Shown here: positions 24,186-35,639 of the stretch, piece after piece
Layout of the letters: each line of letters opens with the position of its first letter
How positions within the stretch are numbered: the stretch's first letter is position 1
Origin: Cristatella mucedo
Taxonomy: Eukaryota; Bryozoa; Phylactolaemata; Cristatellidae
DNA length: 64,000 nt
Assembly: GCA_009760855.2 (NCBI GenBank)
Contig: WPIO01000129.1
Location: forward strand, 186,001 to 250,000
Direction of reading: 5' to 3'
Notes under the pieces: generated by a model
The model's database searches: none
What the model saw: only the letters and a program-made list of their open reading frames with translations
What the model was told of the DNA's origin: nothing
Program-made: the position numbers and the translations under genes

Positions 24186-25984
24186 TCAAGGAGATATTTG
24201 GCATTGTATCTGTTTGCATAAAAAGTTGACGTCTGCTGCCACAGTGGATGTAGCAATTCTAAGGATTCCTGATAAATGTTCATCTGTGAGAACGTATCGA
24301 GTCTTTGTTTTAACATTTTTCAGTCTGGAATAAAGCTGTTCACAGCAATATGTGCTGCCAAAAAGTGCAATATACCTGCGAGCATGTTTGGCTAGGTTAG
24401 GAAAAGACTCTGATGAAACATACTGCTTGTAAAAGGTAACAAGGTCATGCTGATCATAAGCAGTTTTTAAATTGCTGTCATTATGAATGTCGATTAGTTC
24501 GAGTTGAAATTCATCAGGTGCATTAGAGGGACCGATATTAAATGGATTACTAATCATGTTCACGTCATCCGCAAGTTGTTGGAAATCCTGAAACCAATCT
24601 TCGAATTCATCAACAAGTTTGCTAACAAGAGTGGAGTATTTCATATGAGCCAGCTTTTCAGGCGATCTTGTTGCTAGTGTTGTGAAATGTAACAATTTCT
24701 TCTGATCTAAGTGTTTCTGGAAAAGTCTCAGCTTTTGAACAATTGCCACAACACACTCATACATTTTATGGAACAGTTGATTCTTACCTTGGAGTTTGAC
24801 ATTAAGATCCGCAAGATGTTTGGTCATGTCCACCAAAAGAGCCAAGTCATTCAACCACTGCTGGTCATCGAGGAAGCCAACATCTTTTCCCTTTTCTGTC
24901 ATGAATGTTTTTATTTCGTCCCGAAGTGACCGAAACGTGGCTAACGTGTTTGCCCTACTTAGCCAACGGACTTGGCAGAAATAAATACCATCACAATGAT
25001 CTGATCCCAACTCTTCAAGGAAAGCCTGAAATTGTCTGTGGTTTAGCACACTAGACCTTATCACATTGACTGTTGAAACTACATTGTCCATTACGTGTTG
25101 CATGCTCAAGACCTTTGCACATAGCTGTTCTTGGTGGATGATGCAGTGATGACTGACAACTTTTTGAGGTACTAATTTTACCATTAAAGATACAAATCCA
25201 TTGTGTCTACCTGTCATTGAAGGGGCTCCGTCTGTGGTTAAATCAATCAATTTAGTTTCAGGAAGACTAAATTTTGTGAGGACCCTCTTGACCTGATCCA
25301 AAATATTCCTCACCGTTGTAGTGCCTTTCATTGAACATATGTCAAACAGTTCTTCAATAATGACAAACTTTCCTGTTACTCTGCGCACAAACACCGACAG
25401 TTGAGCCGTATCGCTGTTGTCCGTGCTTTCATTGAGCGCAAGAGAATAAAATTCGCATTCAGCAGGTCTTTTAGTGAGACTTTCTTCTATGTTGGATGCG
25501 AGCTCGTCGAATCTTCTCGCAACCGTTGGATGAGAAAGAGTGACTTTCCCTGCTTCTGACTTCTTTTCTGGACAGACCACACCAGTAAACAGCCTGAGGC
25601 ATTCCTTGACAAATTCACCATCGGAAAATGCGTTCCCCCGCTTAGCAATAGCTTCAGCTATTAAAAAACTTACTTTTGTTGAAGCCTCAGACTTGTTGCT
25701 GACAGCTGTAGACAATGACTGCTGTCCGATGACGCTCTATTTCAACGACTTAACGCGATCAATTCGAAGTCGACCAGTTAGGCCTTTGTACCTGTCGCCA
25801 TGCTTTGTTGAAAAATGTCGCTTAACATTGTACTCTTTTGAAACGGCAATTGTTTTTGGCATATTAGGCACATTATCCTACCGAAGCGTTCCATTATAAA
25901 ATAGTCTACAGTCCAAGATGCTTTGAAAAGTCTTCCTTCAGAGTCAATTTTTTGTTTTTTGCTAGTACTCACATTCGCCGCCAT
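24186..25984 (-). pseudogene. hAT transposase with BED finger, two lesions
   Basis: The gene starts at the ATG at 25984 (MAANVSTSKKQKID). The N-terminus holds a BED-type zinc finger: CLIC, then after a one-base shift RHFSTKH, giving C-x2-C...H-x4-H. The shift lies in an A run near 25860-25870. A TAG stop follows VKSLK in the shifted frame near 25738. The next 500 or so codons (24186-25715) are open. They contain the RNase-H-like catalytic core (LIDLTTDGAPSMTGRHNGFV; HHCIIHQEQLCAK) and end with the hAT C-terminal dimerisation region (FGSTYCCEQLYSRLKNVKT). The closest relatives by appearance are the GTF2IRD2/ZBED5-like hAT proteins. The two lesions should prevent a full product, but the long frame could still be translated alone. 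Confidence 0.9.
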
Positions 25985-26227
25985 TTTTCTCTGTGAAATA
26001 AAAAAACAGATCAGTTACGAATTGATTAATTTATATTTTATCATAGCAATATCTTAGTATTAGCTAGTAAGTTGAGCAATTACACACATGTTTTTTGAAA
26101 AACCTACCTGACTGATTCCAGTTCGTGCAGCACCAGCTGAAAAACGGCTCTTTTTATCTATCCACAGTGTGAAACAGTTAATTCCACTTGTGGACGCGTT
26201 ATAAATGTGATTGTAATGGCGACGCTG

Positions 26228-26355
26228 TAGCACAAGTATAGTACCCCTTCACACTAAAATGTTCACATGAAGGCTAGCAAAATAAATTGATTGTTGTACC
26301 TTCACGCGAAAATAGCCATTCGGACACCTTCACGCTTCACGCGCACGTGAAGTAC
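26228..26355. promoter_or_regulatory. Subterminal TTCACG-type repeats of the hAT element
   Basis: 'cttcac' or its complement 'gtgaag' occurs at least six times here, several as 'ttcacgcg'. Clusters of short subterminal repeats serve as transposase-binding sites in other hAT elements. The region would also include the transposase promoter, since the gene starts at 25984 on the minus strand. Confidence 0.4.
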
Positions 26356-26543
26356 ATCACTGCACCTTATATCGCCGTTTGTAATGATTAAAAACTAACG
26401 AAAAACATGGGTTGGCAAATATTTTTGGGATAATGTTGCAGGCCGCATAGAAGAGATCTGCGGGCCGGGTTGTGGACCGCGGGCCACGTGTGGGACACCC
26501 CTGACCTAGTGTAATGTCTTACGCAAACTACGCAGGGCAGCCT

Positions 26544-26544
<1 letters not shown>

Positions 26545-26608
<64 letters not shown>
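26545..26608. repeat. (GA)n microsatellite
   Basis: About 32 uninterrupted GA units. Confidence 0.95.
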
Positions 26609-26609
<1 letters not shown>

Positions 26610-26610
<1 letters not shown>

Positions 26611-28381
26611 AGCTTGCTTTTTTTTACAGGAGACAATACTTTCTAAAAGTCTACTTATAGAGAGTCAAAAAGTTAAAACTTTTATGGTAGCTGATTTCTC
26701 GGCTTTGTTTACATCGTGGCAACAGAGTTTGGCTGCCTATCAAAGCCGCTTGCAGTGGGCAATAAAGAATCGCACACTGCGAGACTTGAACCCAGGATTT
26801 TCGCAACGATGTTTTTCTCTGGACAGTAAAAATATCAATGATCTTTATGCATCGCAATTCTGCGGCGATTCTGCAGTCTTTAAATTGATGCCCAACGTAT
26901 TGAGATATGCATAAACTCAGATGACCAGAGCGCAGATATAGTGAAAGACTATTGCATCTTACAATGGGAGAATGAATAATTGAGCATATGGCCTCTGCTA
27001 TGACAGGAGTTGTAGGCATAGGCAACAGCAGACTACATAAACAGCGGCTCAGAGAAGTCAAATAACTTGGGCCATTACCAACATACTTTGGGAGAAACAC
27101 AAAATGTAAAGTTCAAAATACTGCTTCGCGGGGCTGCATGCCATTCGAAATGGCATGGTACAAGAGTGAAATGGAATTTTATCTGCCAGTTTAAATTTTT
27201 TGTTATTGATATTAAATGTGGATATTATAAAGGACAAGCAAATATAGAAAGCTTCACTTAAGGTCTGAGAATTATATTAGCTTCTAAAGAAGACTCGGTC
27301 AATGAAAGAAGGTCACTGGCATCTTTTACAAATTTGTACCGTTTCGGTAGGATGTTGTTGCAAATTAAACATATGCTTTGTTCGCACAATTTTCAACTTT
27401 CCAACTAGGTTATAGAAGGACTAAGGGCGACTAAGTTTGTGGTATTTACGGTTTGATCTTGAAGAGAATATTTTGACCGGTCCAATACTCTGCAGTAAAT
27501 GCTGGACATCCGCTCCTTGAAACTTCTCCCTTACTTGTGACAAGGCTTTCTACGTTTGTGATAGTCAATGCCAGAAACGTGGAAGTAAAAGAAGTTACCG
27601 GAAATTCATTTACATGGCAGTACGGTAACCTAATAAGTGTTCTCTGTGTACTGAGTATTATTGTCAATAATGGTCCTAAAATATATAGCGAAACCCAGCT
27701 CAGGTGTAAAAGAGCGGAGCCATTGTCGGGCAAACCCTGAGTAACTTGCCCAATCGATGAGATGGCAAGCACCATGACTAGGCATGTACCTGCCCTTATG
27801 CATGCAATTTCTTCTGCGTTTTGGTTGAGTAGCTAACAGAAATGCTTGAAACATTCACATGTTTATGAAGTACACAGTTATCATTCAGAGCAACCTATGA
27901 GTTGTATGATCGAAGTAACGAGAATGTGGTATTCAGATTTTTACGTAATCCAAATCGTATTGCAAGAGACTATGATGCGAATAAAGATTTCCTTATTTAG
28001 AAATTATGTCTATTAAAGCTGATATACAAATTTATGTTACCAACATATCATGCATGAGCATTTGCCTGAATCACATCACTCTTGAATTTTACATTGTAAA
28101 GATTTGCTGTATTTTGTAATGCCAATTCATGTACAGAAATTAGGCCAAGAGAATATAGTACGGAAATTTAATTATTTTCAAAATAGACTAATGAGAACTT
28201 GTATACGAATATTTAAATAAACTTCAATAAACGGGAGTGATAAAAACTAATAACCATAATTGGCCTACTGCCAGAGAAATTTAGGATGATGAGAATATTC
28301 TGCTGACAGAAATGTGCATCTGCTATATCGGATAATCTATCGGACTGATGTACAAAGATAGCTATAGGAAGTTATTAAGGC
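26610..28381. other. No gene recognised
   Basis: Several open frames of 70-150 codons (26651-27100 and 27446-27775 on minus; 27537-27740 on plus) have no recognisable motif and no convincing splice sites. There is an almost perfect 8-bp-arm palindrome (ATGCCATT..AATGGCAT) at 27138-27156. Confidence 0.4.
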
Positions 28382-29450
28382 CCATGGATTAGAATATTAC
28401 TTTTATGCTGGCGATATTCGGCTGTCTTTTTCATTCAAACCATCAGAATCTACTGAGGAAACTGGGTAACTAAATGCTTATCTTGCAGACATTCGATCCT
28501 GGGTGTCAAAAACCTCTTGAAATTAAATGACGATACAACCAAACTGCTACCCATAGGACACCCTAAGCGTTTGTCTGGATTAGAAGGCTTTGCTCTTCTA
28601 AAAGGTGATGCTGTTGTGCGACCATCACCATGTGCTCAAAATTTAGGTATCATTTTCAACAGCTGCCTCAATTTTAAAAGCTTTGTTCAGAAGACTGCTT
28701 CTACAGCTAGCCATCACGTCCAATCCCTATCCAAGATGAGGAGCTGTCTTTCGCAGTGGCTTGCAAAATATTTAACTAGCTTTTTAGTTCCGTCTCGGCT
28801 TCATTTGTAATTATCTTTTGGCTGGGCTGCTAAAGAAAGCTACTAGGCCACTGCAGCTGACTATGAATATGGCTGCAAGGCTAATCATCAAGTCCCAGAG
28901 GTTTGAGCACGTGTCTCCTTTGCTAATAGAGCTTGGATGAATGTCGTTTGAGCAACGGATACAGAGCAAAGTCCTTACCCTGATGCACAGGGCCCGCCAC
29001 GGCTTGGTTCCTTCGTGCCTAGCTGAACTTCAGCACCAGTTTCAGCCTGTTCGTGCCTCAGATCATGTGAGGACACTAAATTAGCTGTATCATTGCACCC
29101 CTTAAAGACCGTTAAAGACAGAAGCTTTTGCTCTGCAGGCTCGAAACTGTGGAACTCGCTTCCACGATTCTTACGCAACGACAACTAATCTTCTGCCGAA
29201 ACGGCTCATCCATTACAGCGGTTCTGAGCTGATACTCCCATGCTACTCACTACCTCAACTGCTCTGCTGACTCTGCTATGCTTACCAGTTTTTCTTTGTT
29301 GCGTGAGACGAAGTCTGTTGGCTACCAAATGCGTACCGAAAGCTGCTTAGGCTGTGAGTTTGCTATGCCAAACTCTCCTGTGTAATACCTACATAGTTTT
29401 TACGACTTTGAGGAGTTACATATGGAGATGCGCTACATCCTATAGCAAAT
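28382..29450 (+). pseudogene. LINE B reverse transcriptase, 5'-truncated copy
   Basis: A second non-LTR family, related to but distinct from LINE A. It starts in the RT palm: HGLEYYFYAGDIRLSFSFKP corresponds to the FHFYADDTQLY active site, with the first Asp of DD changed to Gly. It continues with LADIRSWV, NLNDDTTKLLPIGHPKR (28517-28810) and CAQNLGIIFNSCLNFKSFV, and then a decayed C-terminal region containing the equivalent of HGLVPSCLAELQHQF. The 3' UTR contains 'tgttggctaccaaatgcgta' and ends near 29450 without the LINE A stem-loop or ATT tail. Frame breaks are present throughout. Confidence 0.82.
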
Positions 29451-29739
29451 TTATTTTAAATATTTTAACAACTCGTCATCTGCTGAAAGAATTTTATTGA
29501 TTTCTGGTTGATAATTCATCGCCGAGCTAAAACCATACACTGCAACACATTGCAAATCGTCGCTCGAGTTCTTCATGCTGGAATGAACTGGGTAAAGCGG
29601 GTTCGGCTAGGTGTCAAAACACTTAAAATGGTAATCGTAATGTTAATAGACTAAGCTCTAAACCGGCGAATATCTCTGAGTTTCAGTCCTTGAAACTAAT
29701 GGCTAGAGCCTAATATGTTCAGAATACAGTTTATGCGGC
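29451..29739. other. Nothing recognised
   Basis: Transition from AT-rich to GC-richer DNA before the candidate LTR. No feature recognised. Confidence 0.4.
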
Positions 29740-29929
29740 ACGGAGAGAGTAAAGGCTACATTTTAAAACGACAAGGAGTGCCCTACCTTTATGTTATTCA
29801 TTTGCGGCTTTTAGCCTGGAGCTAAAGTGCAACGGAGCAGCTCTCAGGCTAGCCGCGATATTAGCCCTTGCCTTAGTGGGTCTGACTAGGGCACCTAGAG
29901 CAACCGTAGCAGGCGGACTAGCCTAGGAT

Positions 29930-30015
29930 TGGCCAAGGACTGGTCAAGGATTAGCCAAGGACTGGCCGAGGAATGACCAAGGGCTAGCCAAGGACTAGCC
30001 AATGGCTAGCCAAGA
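29930..30015. repeat. Short-period tandem repeat (about 14-15 bp)
   Basis: Variants of 'ctagccaaggactggcc' recur six or seven times, alternating 'gactggcc/gactagcc' with 'aaggattagcc'. It lies inside the candidate LTR. Confidence 0.75.
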
Positions 30016-30292
30016 AGAATTAGGCCGTGGACGGACACCGAGAGCTAGGGTCCGACAAAAATAATAACAGCTACGCCCAAGGTCGAGAGGGCAGAGAGAG
30101 AGAGGGAGGGAGTAACTGGACTGAGAGAGCTCAGGGCTGCAGCTCCGGTAGTCAATGCGAGACTACGCTTCAAGAGCACAAGAGGCAAACCTACGGCGAC
30201 GGACAGCTAAGTGCAACTTAGACTGCGCAGTTGTGTTCTTCTGGCTACTCAGTTAGCCGCTCGTATCTTGGGGTGCTGTAGCGACGCGCGCA

Positions 30293-30529
30293 TAGGGTAG
30301 TTAGTTATACTCGGACTTAGGGAGTTCGCACAGTTAACCCCATCGGTCCGGTACACGCCGCGTAAACGCGTAGGGTAGTTATTATAGTCGGGCTTCGGGA
30401 GTTCGTGCAGTTAACTCCGTCGGACCGATACGCGCCGCGTAAACGCACAGGGTAGTTGGTTATACTCGGACTTCGGGAGTTCGCGCAGTTCAACTCCGTT
30501 GGTCCGGTGCTCGCCGCGTAAAGCGCTTG
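30293..30529. repeat. Three 77-78-bp tandem repeats
   Basis: The units start at 30293, 30371 and 30448. Each runs from 'tagggtagtt' through 'cggacttcgggagttcg', 'cagttaactcc' and 'gccgcgtaaacgc'. The units differ at a modest number of positions, and the third is slightly longer. Tandem repeats in the U3 part of LTRs often act as enhancers. Confidence 0.85.
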
Positions 30530-30651
30530 CGCCGGCGCGTAACCGCTACGAACAGGCCCACAATAAACTGTTGCTTTCGGCACCCATTTGTGGACGCCTG
30601 TGCTTTAACCGCACCGCAGCACTGCATCGCACAGTCCACTGGTAGAGAGCC

Positions 30652-32494
30652 AGGGACGAGCTTGTCTGTGCTGTTACAAAAGCAATCTCACTGCTGATGC
30701 AGACGCCAGGAGCACAAACAGCTTATCATCACGTGGTTTCAGTTTTATGCTGACATTGCCGATAATACGGCAGAAGTCTGTTCATGAGTTTCAATTACAG
30801 AACCAGTATTATATTAATTGATGCATTTTATGAAATTTTAAAATGATCATGTCATCAATTCCATATATACCTAAACGTTTGCACAAGTATCGGCCTTGAT
30901 GTCCATCAGCCCATTAATCGTTTTACAAGGAATCATCAGCCTATTCTTGTCTTAGCATATACAAATCAAATTAAGAGCAAATTATTTGCTCTAACGTTCC
31001 TAGACTGTAGAAGTCGCTTTTGCAGCTCTTAATCAATGATCTTATTCATAATCCCAATCTCATTAGCCACCTTTATTTGCCGACACCATGTTATGCTTAT
31101 TGAAACGTGGATTTCTTATTAGCCGTTTGATCATGCTTCAAATACATTGTTTGTAAAGTTCCTATACAAAGACTAAGTACTCTAAGCTAGGTATTTTAGT
31201 GCATCTTGATTCTTAATTGTTACTTATGCTGCCGAATGTGGCACATATTTTTAAATTCTCCCAAAACTGCTGCTGGAAGTTACTTACTTCCAGGGCTACC
31301 CCACCCTCGAATATGATTTGTCTTCCACCTACTCTTGCTTTTTATAAATGAAGTCTCTAGCTATCGCAGGTACAAAGTCATTCGTTTGGATGTACTTGGA
31401 ATATGTAAAGCACGTGAGCATAGCAGGCACTTCGTTTTTTGCCTGCACACAGTTACGGACATGGATACCATGAATACCATGGATCTCGTTGCTATTCACG
31501 TCCATAGCATGAAGTTAATCTTTCTTAGGCGTCAAAGTAGCTTTATCAGGCCACTTTCCACCAACCAGCACTGGCGTCGTATCACCGTTACTGTGTTAAG
31601 GTTATGACTTCCCATTCTCAGTTTCCTTTTTCTCAATATTTTGTCCAACACTTGCAGTTGCTGAGGCATTGTAAGTTTATTTGCAGATGCCGTTATCGTC
31701 TGGTGCTTACTAGCTGAAAGCATTGACCACTCAAATTGCACGGAAAAAGCCTTATTAATTTATAATTTAAGCTAGCAGAAGAACGACTGTCTGTAGTATC
31801 TGAAATATCTAACATAGTTGAGACCCGTCCAAAAAGGACTAATCACTTCTTATTTTTTCTATGCATGAAAGCGTTGAGAGCTGGTATATCTGTGCGTATT
31901 TGTTGCGTTTTCCAGTGCATGGGATACTCTGAATGTTTGTGCTAGTTTGCATGTCTAAGTTGTTAAGTTAAATAGACATGTACATTGAGGTGCAAATATG
32001 TCCCATATTTATCCCGACTGCGAACATTTGCTAAGAGCGCTCATGTCTAGCTTTCCTATTTTTCCAGGCTTAACCACGGAACTTAGCGAGGTAACGGGGT
32101 ATGGTAGTTTCACCACGTGCTGAGCATCACATTGTCTGCATCTACTAACGACGCCTTAGGGCATAGACATTAAATGCCCGACCTGTTTCCTAGAATCCCT
32201 CGCCATATTAGGAGCTATGGAAAGCTGCTGACGTGTTTGGTCTTTTTGCATTATTCATTAGAATGAGACTGGATCGTGACACGATGATGGTTCATTGCAT
32301 TCGTAGAGTTTCCTCTGTGAATTCAATATCTACAAGGGCATAGACATATGTGTATGCTGTCCGCGAAGCGCATGCACAGCTTCAGTATCGCTCTGTAAAT
32401 AAGCACAATTCAAAATAGTCACAGTGCTATGCTTCGAGTAAGTAGCTTAGTCTCAAGCATTTTCAATTGTCTTCAATCTAGGGATGCTTTGAAA
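30652..32494. other. No gene recognised
   Basis: Composition becomes AT-rich again after about 30700. The open frames at 31335-31607 (+) and 31532-31741 (-) are unremarkable. Confidence 0.4.
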
Positions 32495-32704
32495 TCAGTG
32501 TGTTGTTGCAATTTCCATGTTAGGCATTGCTACAACACCTCCAGCGTGCTCTTTAAGAGATTTACTGACGGTTAGAGCCACAGCGAACTGGCTTGGATCC
32601 CAGGACCAGCTAATAAGATGTCTCCGTGAATTGGGAAATAGTTCAGATAACCAGGCTGGACTGAGGCAATGGAGTGACCTACAATAGGGTGATCGAATTT
32701 TCAC
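32495..32704 (-). repeat. LINE A-like RT C-terminal fragment
   Basis: The minus-strand frame contains SPYCRSLHCLSPAWLSELFP. This parallels LTFRSLHSIAPAYLSDLF of LINE A and is followed by a decayed remainder. No 3' tail is attached. Confidence 0.6.
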
Positions 32705-32910
32705 GGCTAATCGTTTTATGCTGACTAGCCATTGAGGGCTAGTGAGCAGTGGTCTAGTGGAAAACTGCAGCTGTTCAGCCAGGCAGGTTAAGCTGATGGG
32801 TGTGCCATTAGGTGTATGTTTCTAATTGCATAAAACAGAATACTTCTGATTTGGGAGCAACGGAAGTGAAAACCAAATCATACAAGCATACCAACTAACT
32901 TGGAAATTTT

Positions 32911-33000
32911 TTGGAAATGCACGTTCTGGTCATAGGAAACCCCTGTGCAAGGATCGTTCGACCCCCATAGGGGTCACAACCCACAGGTTGAAAACCGCTG
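32911..33000 (+). mobile_element. SPIN-like hAT element, right half
   Basis: The fragment ends exactly in '..ggttgaaaaccgctg', the expected terminal pattern (reverse of CAGCGGTTCTCAACC). Before it come 'tggtcataggaaacccctgt', 'aaggatcgttcgaccccc' and 'ataggggtcacaacccac', all in the order of the SPIN family and of the element at 20300-20369. A possible left end 'cagtggtctagtgg' at about 32747 would give a length near 250 bp, but the interior there is not recognisable. Confidence 0.75.
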
Positions 33001-33008
33001 CCCTACGG

Positions 33009-34225
33009 AGTGACGGAGCCAAAACGTATTCAGGTAACCGGATATTTGAAACAAGCCTAGAATAACTTTTAGCGTTAAAATGTTTTGTACAACGCTGAAA
33101 TAAAAAAAGAACTTATATAGACAGTGAAAAACTCAACGAAAGGGAAACGTCCAAGGTATGACCAAAGCCTTAAATTGAGCTTCGAATATCAATCAAAAAC
33201 GCAACCGCTCTGTGAAGAGCAAAAGTAGCTAAAACAAGTTAGTATATATCGGAGTCTTAGGCTTTGGAGATAATGTGCTATAGCAGACAATGATAAGTTG
33301 CATAGCTATTTTAAAGTTTCCAAAGCGTATTTACAATCCCTTACTTATATCTAATAACAAATTGCTAGACAATATGACGATTTCCCCGTGCATGTTTGCA
33401 GGAACTTATGCGTCAACGGGTGGCTTATAATCTGTTTTTGTAAACATAGTGTCGGAACTACACCTCTTTACAGTAATGTGCTGCACACACAATTCCTTCC
33501 TTAAATGTGCTAGTGTCAGCCATAGCTAGAGCAGTACACGATAGATCCGCTCCGAGCCTTGAAATCGCTGCTAGAGAATTGTAAGCTACAGCCCCAACAA
33601 ACGTGTAAATTGCAACCGTATCGAAACACCAAAAATTCTGAGGAGCAGCCAAACCTAAAGATAAAAAGTACATGTCTCATGAAAATTCACAGCGTTATCG
33701 TGAATTTACAGCACATAGCATGTACAGTATATATCTCGTAGCCATTTCAATAGTAGCAAGCTCTGTGGGGGGCTATGATCATATCTTAAAAGGGAGACCA
33801 CACTGCATTGAGCTTCATCAGCTAAAGCCCACTTCACCGGAAAACTTAGGGTTAACAGCAATATGCTCTCAGATAAATACATTATCTCTAAGTTTTCATT
33901 CGTTTGTCATTATTCCTTAGGGGCTGCAAATATGGTCTGCACCTGTGCTACGATGATCACCGTTTAGCCTTTGACATCTTTGGAATTACAGTAGTTAGTT
34001 CAGTCTGGGTGAGGTCATTCAAAATATCAGCTGACCACTGTTAAGCTATGCAATAGAACGGTAGATATGTCAACCATTTGATTCAGGTACTGACCCATCA
34101 CTGCCGTCAATGTTACCAAACTCTAATGAATAGCCATCTGAAGAACCTGTATGCTGCACTGCAGTCAACGCTGCCCAGTGAAATCATTATTTTATTAATA
34201 ATGTTATTTAATTAATAACCAAATA
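33009..34225. other. No gene recognised
   Basis: No supported feature. The ORFs at 33458-33673 (-) and 33672-33920 (+) have no motif. Confidence 0.4.
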
Positions 34226-34244
34226 TATATATATATATATATAA
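34226..34244. repeat. Short (TA)n
   Basis: About nine TA units. Confidence 0.8.
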
Positions 34245-34379
34245 TGCAATAAAGAATATAATTATAATGTATATACTGTATATTTAAAATCTTGTTCTCG
34301 ATAATAAAAGAACATGTGGTTGCCCAATCCTCCCTCTTGGATAGAGATACTTTTACCTTTCTGCCTGTCTGTCTTTCAA

Positions 34380-35204
34380 ATGCTCAACCTACATGACTGC
34401 TTTGACATCGGCCATATTTCAGTCTTTATTAGCTGGCAATGAGCCATACACTGCTCCCAAGAATTCAAAGCCCGTGGTTGTGGCCCTTCGATCCCTAGCT
34501 TCCTCATGTGACAGGCACCCATTCCAGGACAGAGCATGCATGGCAATTTGGCAAAACGTTCAGTCCAATTATGCGAGGCAGCAAGAAGTTTGATCCACCA
34601 GCTGCTTTTGACAGACCTGCAGCTGCCTAGCAAGGATTGTGCCACATGCTGCTGCTGCGCTGTGCTTTGCTGTGCTGCAGCAGCAGCAGCAGGAGCTGGC
34701 TAGCTGCCATTCTGACTGTGGCTGCAGACCGAATCCTTTCTGGCAACATCCGGCAGATTTCGGGTTGGGAGCCCCTTCCCCAGTCGTTGAGTCGTTGCCA
34801 AAGACTGACGACTGCTTAGCAGAATGTCTGGTGCTCACATGATAACGCTCATGTGAGTGAGTAAATGAGCGGCTTCCGAAGAGTCGAGAGTCGAGGAAAA
34901 ACAAGTTGGAGAGCAGGCGCCGGCTGTGGAATAGTCAGGCTGTGTACCATCTCTAGCAATGCATTGGAATGTGCAGGCTGCCTATGCCCTCTCCTAGTGC
35001 CACCTGTTCACAGAGTGACCTCTCGGTGACCTCTACACTTCTCCTGTGTGCCCAGCTGTTTAGCTCCGGCATAGGCATAACTCAGCACTGCCTCTCACAT
35101 TGGGGGCCACTCATCCACACTACCCGACAAGTTTAACAGATAGGTGAACTGTAGCACGGCAGAGCCTAGCTATTACCATTGATGGTCAGTCATACCATAT
35201 GCTA
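34380..35204. other. GC-richer stretch with CTG/CAG run, no gene identified
   Basis: Less AT-rich than its surroundings. Overlapping frames of 60-111 codons are open on both strands at 34376-34904, and a cluster of tgctgctgc/gcagcagcagc lies near 34648-34692. The encoded Cys or Gln runs are consequences of the repeat. No domain recognised; it may be an unrecognised transposon remnant. Confidence 0.3.
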
Positions 35205-35345
35205 AGAAGGCTAGCAACCTGACGGCCTATGGCCATGGTGCTCGGCTTCAACGATCAAGGTCGTGGGCTCGAGCCCTTCGGTGCATGTAGAGTACCCGGA
35301 AAGAGATTAAGTTCTCTTGTAAAGAATTAATTTTTTTTCGCATAT
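35205..35345 (+). repeat. tRNA-derived SINE
   Basis: The middle matches the copy at 57322: 'gatcaaggtcgtgggctcga' followed by 'gccc' (a B box) with the same spacer. The tail 'gtagagtacccggaaagaga' then 'ttaagttctct' parallels the LINE A 3' stem-loop, and a short A-poor/T-rich end closes it. The A-box half is eroded. Confidence 0.75.
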
Positions 35346-35639
35346 TTTAACAAGTTCAGGATGCCAAAGGACGCCTCAGCAGATATCTTAATGAAAAACT
35401 AAAATTCGTATCTAAAACTGTGAATCAAAGCATATTTCAATCCATGTTTATCACATAAACAATACCTTCAAAACGGCTGTGACATGTAAAGACGCGCTAG
35501 ATTTTCACAAAAGGTATGGGTTAGCAGACACAACCAGCCACCCAGGCCACTGCCTAGAGATGCTTCCAGGATTTTCATCTAAATATAGAAACATATAATT
35601 CATCGGTATAGCGTCCGGAAAGGTACTAATCTCCATTAG
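35346..35639. other. Nothing recognised
   Basis: Spacer between two SINE copies in opposite orientation. Confidence 0.4.

Larger units (their letters stand above)
23791..26503 (-). mobile_element. hAT transposon (GTF2IRD2/ZBED-type), nearly complete
   Basis: A 2,713-bp class II element. The left end starts 'cagtagtgtcgaac' and the right end, read on the minus strand, starts 'caggggtgtcccac'. Both are of the CAGGGGTGTC type common in hAT/Charlie elements, and the GGGGGCCAC and GCGGGCC subterminal patterns are also typical. An imperfect 8-bp target-site duplication flanks it. It contains a single minus-strand transposase gene (24186-25984) with only two lesions, while the neighbouring LINEs are wrecked. 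It therefore seems a comparatively recent arrival. Confidence 0.9.
29740..30638 (+). mobile_element. Candidate LTR of a gypsy-like retrotransposon
   Basis: A GC-rich island in AT-rich DNA. It holds a short-period repeat (29930-30015), three 77-78-bp direct repeats (30293-30529) and a polyadenylation hexamer AATAAA (30562-30567). It ends ..gtcca at 30638, followed by one base and TGGTAGAGAGCC (30640-30651). The layout 'CA, c, TGGTAG' is the same as at the LTR/primer-binding-site junction of the gypsy element at 60586-60588. I infer LTR U3-R-U5 followed by a tRNA-Met-type primer-binding site. The left border is not determined, and no gag or pol follows, so this may be a 5' LTR fragment. Confidence 0.5.

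Noticed and set aside
26770-26830. Minus-strand 'gggttcaagtctcgc' resembling a tRNA T-arm/B box
   Set aside because: No matching A box, acceptor stem or anticodon arm at the right distance; no SINE tail.
27446-27775. 109-codon minus-strand frame with a hydrophobic segment
   Set aside because: No recognisable family and no convincing splice context.
34569-34904. 111-codon minus-strand frame with a Cys run
   Set aside because: The Cys run comes from a CAG/CTG repeat; no domain, splice sites or conservation evidence.
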